From contig JAFUJY010000029.1 in NCBI GenBank assembly GCA_017467985.1, forward strand, positions 1 through 6,405: a stretch of 6,405 bases of DNA, in the 5' to 3' direction. The stretch is from Bacillota bacterium (GTDB lineage Bacteria > Bacillota > Clostridia > Lachnospirales > Bianqueaceae). Below the pieces are notes generated by a model. The model did not search any database. It was not told where the DNA came from and worked only from the letters and a program-made list of their open reading frames with translations. Numbering within the stretch: position 1 is the stretch's first letter; every line of letters starts with the position of its first letter. Shown here piece after piece: positions 5,652 through 6,405 of the stretch. Both the position numbers and the translations under genes were made by a program.

Positions 5652-6120
5652 TACCTCCCAATTTCTCCCTTAACATTAACCGTCCGCGCCGCAGCCAGGT
5701 ATATACCGTATTCACGTTTTTATTTAATACCCGGCTGATTTCCTCTGCAGAATATTCCTCATAATAATATAGATACACCACATCTTTATACTGATCCGGC
5801 AGGGACAAAACCGCCTCCATCACTTCGCTGTAATCCTCCGGAGCCTCCGCCGGTGCCTCTGCCACTTCCTCCAAACTTACCCTATTTTTCCTGAAAAAAC
5901 TTTTCAAAACATCCTTACAGCAATTAATCGTCACTCGAATGAACCAGGCCTTTTCATGTTCGTCACTTTGAAAAGCAGCCGAGCTGAGAATATACTTCAA
6001 AAATACCGTCTGAAATATGTCTTCCGTATCTGTTTCATTTTTCAAATGGACCAAACAGATGCGTTTGATCATATCACCATACAATGCAATGGCCCGATGG
6101 GTCTCTGCTTCGCTCCTCAT
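5617..6120 (-). CDS. ECF-type RNA polymerase sigma factor
   Basis: A 167-residue group IV (extracytoplasmic function) sigma factor that would direct RNA polymerase to a stress or envelope regulon. Region 2 spans about residues 9-78, with TDTEDIFQTVFLKY (30-43) and HEKAWFIRVTINCCKDVLKS (55-74), the core-binding and -10 recognition part. A short Ala/Pro/Glu-rich linker (EAPAEAPED, 88-96) follows. Region 4 covers about 100-155, with LSLPDQYKDVVYLYYYEEYS (105-124) and the helix-turn-helix SAEEISRVLNKNVNTVYTWL (124-143) that reads the -35 box. No region 1 or 3 is present, as expected of ECF factors. The start ATG is the earliest possible in frame, because a TGA precedes it closely; GGAGG lies 12 bases upstream and AAGG 6 bases upstream. 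It overlaps the next gene, which fits co-translation of sigma and anti-sigma factors. The regulon cannot be deduced from the sequence. Confidence 0.96.
   Translation of the reverse strand: MRSEAETHRAIALYGDMIKRICLVHLKNETDTEDIFQTVFLKYILSSAAFQSDEHEKAWFIRVTINCCKDVLKSFFRKNRVSLEEVAEAPAEAPEDYSEVMEAVLSLPDQYKDVVYLYYYEEYSAEEISRVLNKNVNTVYTWLRRGRLMLREKLGGNESEEQDSGRF
5654..5659 (-). promoter_or_regulatory. Ribosome binding site that makes the anti-sigma start ambiguous
   Basis: GGGAGG on the minus strand is only 2 bases from the ATG at 5649-5651, too close for normal initiation, but 8 bases from the in-frame GTG at 5643-5645. The start at GTG would remove two residues (Met-Arg) and reduce the overlap with the sigma gene to 29 bases. 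A second purine-rich stretch, AGGGAG, lies further upstream with a 13-base spacing to the ATG. Confidence 0.55.
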
Positions 6121-6143
6121 ATCCAGCCTTCACCTCCATTTCG

Positions 6144-6172
6144 AATACGATTGAACTCCTGAAAATCATTCA
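6144..6172 (-). promoter_or_regulatory. Candidate ECF-type promoter in front of the sigma gene
   Basis: On the minus strand TGAATG (6167-6172) and CGTATT (6144-6149) lie 17 bases apart, close to the Bacillus sigma-W type pattern TGAAAC-16/17-CGTATA (4 of 6 and 5 of 6 matches). It would start transcription about 20 bases before the sigma ATG and allow autoregulation, common for ECF factors. The same bases also give a poor sigma-A reading (TTGAAT-17-TCGTAT), and no better sigma-A promoter is seen in the gap. Confidence 0.35.
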
Positions 6173-6184
6173 AATTTCTGCAAA

Positions 6185-6211
6185 ATTTCACCGGCAGCTC
6201 TCACTGCCGGT
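6185..6211 (-). terminator. Hairpin after the polysaccharide deacetylase gene
   Basis: ACCGGCAG (6204-6211 on the minus strand) pairs with CTGCCGGT (6190-6197) across a 6-base loop, a GC-rich 8-bp stem placed just after the stop at 6218-6220. The following T-tract is short (GAAATTTTGC), so termination may be partial. On the plus strand a run of five T follows the stem instead. Read-through could give the sigma/anti-sigma pair some basal transcription. Confidence 0.6.
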
Positions 6212-6217
6212 ATCTTT

Positions 6218-6405
6218 TTATTGATTCAACAAAACTTCTTTATTGGTCCCGTAGAAAATATCACTTTTACCGCTCATCATCTTACAGAACTCTTCAAACA
6301 TCGCCCAGCGCTCTGGGTAAATATCAAACTCATAGGCATGTCCCCAAATGTACATCACCTGAGGCGTCTCGGCTTTCAGATCCAAAAACTTCTGACCGGT
6401 CTCAA
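6218..6405 (-). CDS. Polysaccharide deacetylase family protein, C-terminal 61 residues (cut by window edge)
   Basis: The last 61 residues of a protein ending in TAA at 6218-6220; its start and catalytic part lie beyond base 6405. The segment QVMYIWGHAYEFDIYPERW (15-33 of the visible part), followed by FEEFCKMMSGKSDIFYGTN, is recalled as the C-terminal end of NodB-type (carbohydrate esterase 4) deacetylases of Clostridia, where a WGH-x-YEFD motif precedes a helix and a D-I-x-Y-x-T-N strand. Such enzymes remove acetyl groups from N-acetylated sugars in cell-wall or exopolysaccharide. The metal-binding and catalytic motifs are outside the window, so activity cannot be judged. The assignment rests on this short tail. 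Confidence 0.7.
   Translation of the reverse strand, partial: ETGQKFLDLKAETPQVMYIWGHAYEFDIYPERWAMFEEFCKMMSGKSDIFYGTNKEVLLNQ

Overview
The window looks like the chromosome of a low-to-mid GC Gram-positive bacterium (Bacillota, class Clostridia, probably a Lachnospiraceae-like lineage; this is an inference). The reasons are the gene order nnr - LolA-like lipoprotein - alr - ndoA, a GdpP-type phosphodiesterase, strong AGGAGG-type ribosome binding sites, sigma-A-type promoters, and the relatives that the flanking polysaccharide deacetylase and sigma/anti-sigma pair bring to mind. Every supported gene lies on the minus strand, so transcription runs from high to low coordinates. No phage, IS, CRISPR, rRNA or tRNA is visible.

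From right to left: (1) 6218-6405 is the C-terminal tail of a polysaccharide deacetylase, followed by a hairpin. (2) 5028-6120 is a two-gene unit: an ECF sigma factor and an overlapping single-pass membrane protein with an RsgI-like extracytoplasmic segment, presumably its anti-sigma factor. A possible self-recognised ECF promoter precedes it, and a long, nearly symmetric hairpin terminator follows. (3) 1004-4871 is a four-gene operon driven by a perfect TTGACA-17-TATAAT promoter: bifunctional NAD(P)H-hydrate repair enzyme, LolA/YdcC-like lipoprotein, alanine racemase, and the MazF-family RNase NdoA, ending at an intrinsic terminator. (4) 1-906 is the N-terminal part of gdpP (c-di-AMP phosphodiesterase) with its own promoter at 946-974.

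Most of the content is conserved housekeeping: metabolite repair, D-alanine supply for peptidoglycan, c-di-AMP turnover and envelope stress signalling. The points worth a second look are: NdoA lacks the NdoAI antitoxin gene that normally sits between alr and ndoA. The 89-nt gap instead holds a 12-codon leader ORF with the better Shine-Dalgarno sequence. That ORF overlaps the ndoA start, and a UACAU pentamer (the target known for Bacillus NdoA) lies between its Shine-Dalgarno sequence and its start codon. The putative anti-sigma factor has Glu where RsgI proteins carry the self-cleaving Asn-Pro, and ends in a His-rich tail. Twice in the window a terminator U-tract runs directly into the -35 box of the next promoter. 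No stretch over 300 bases lacks a gene.
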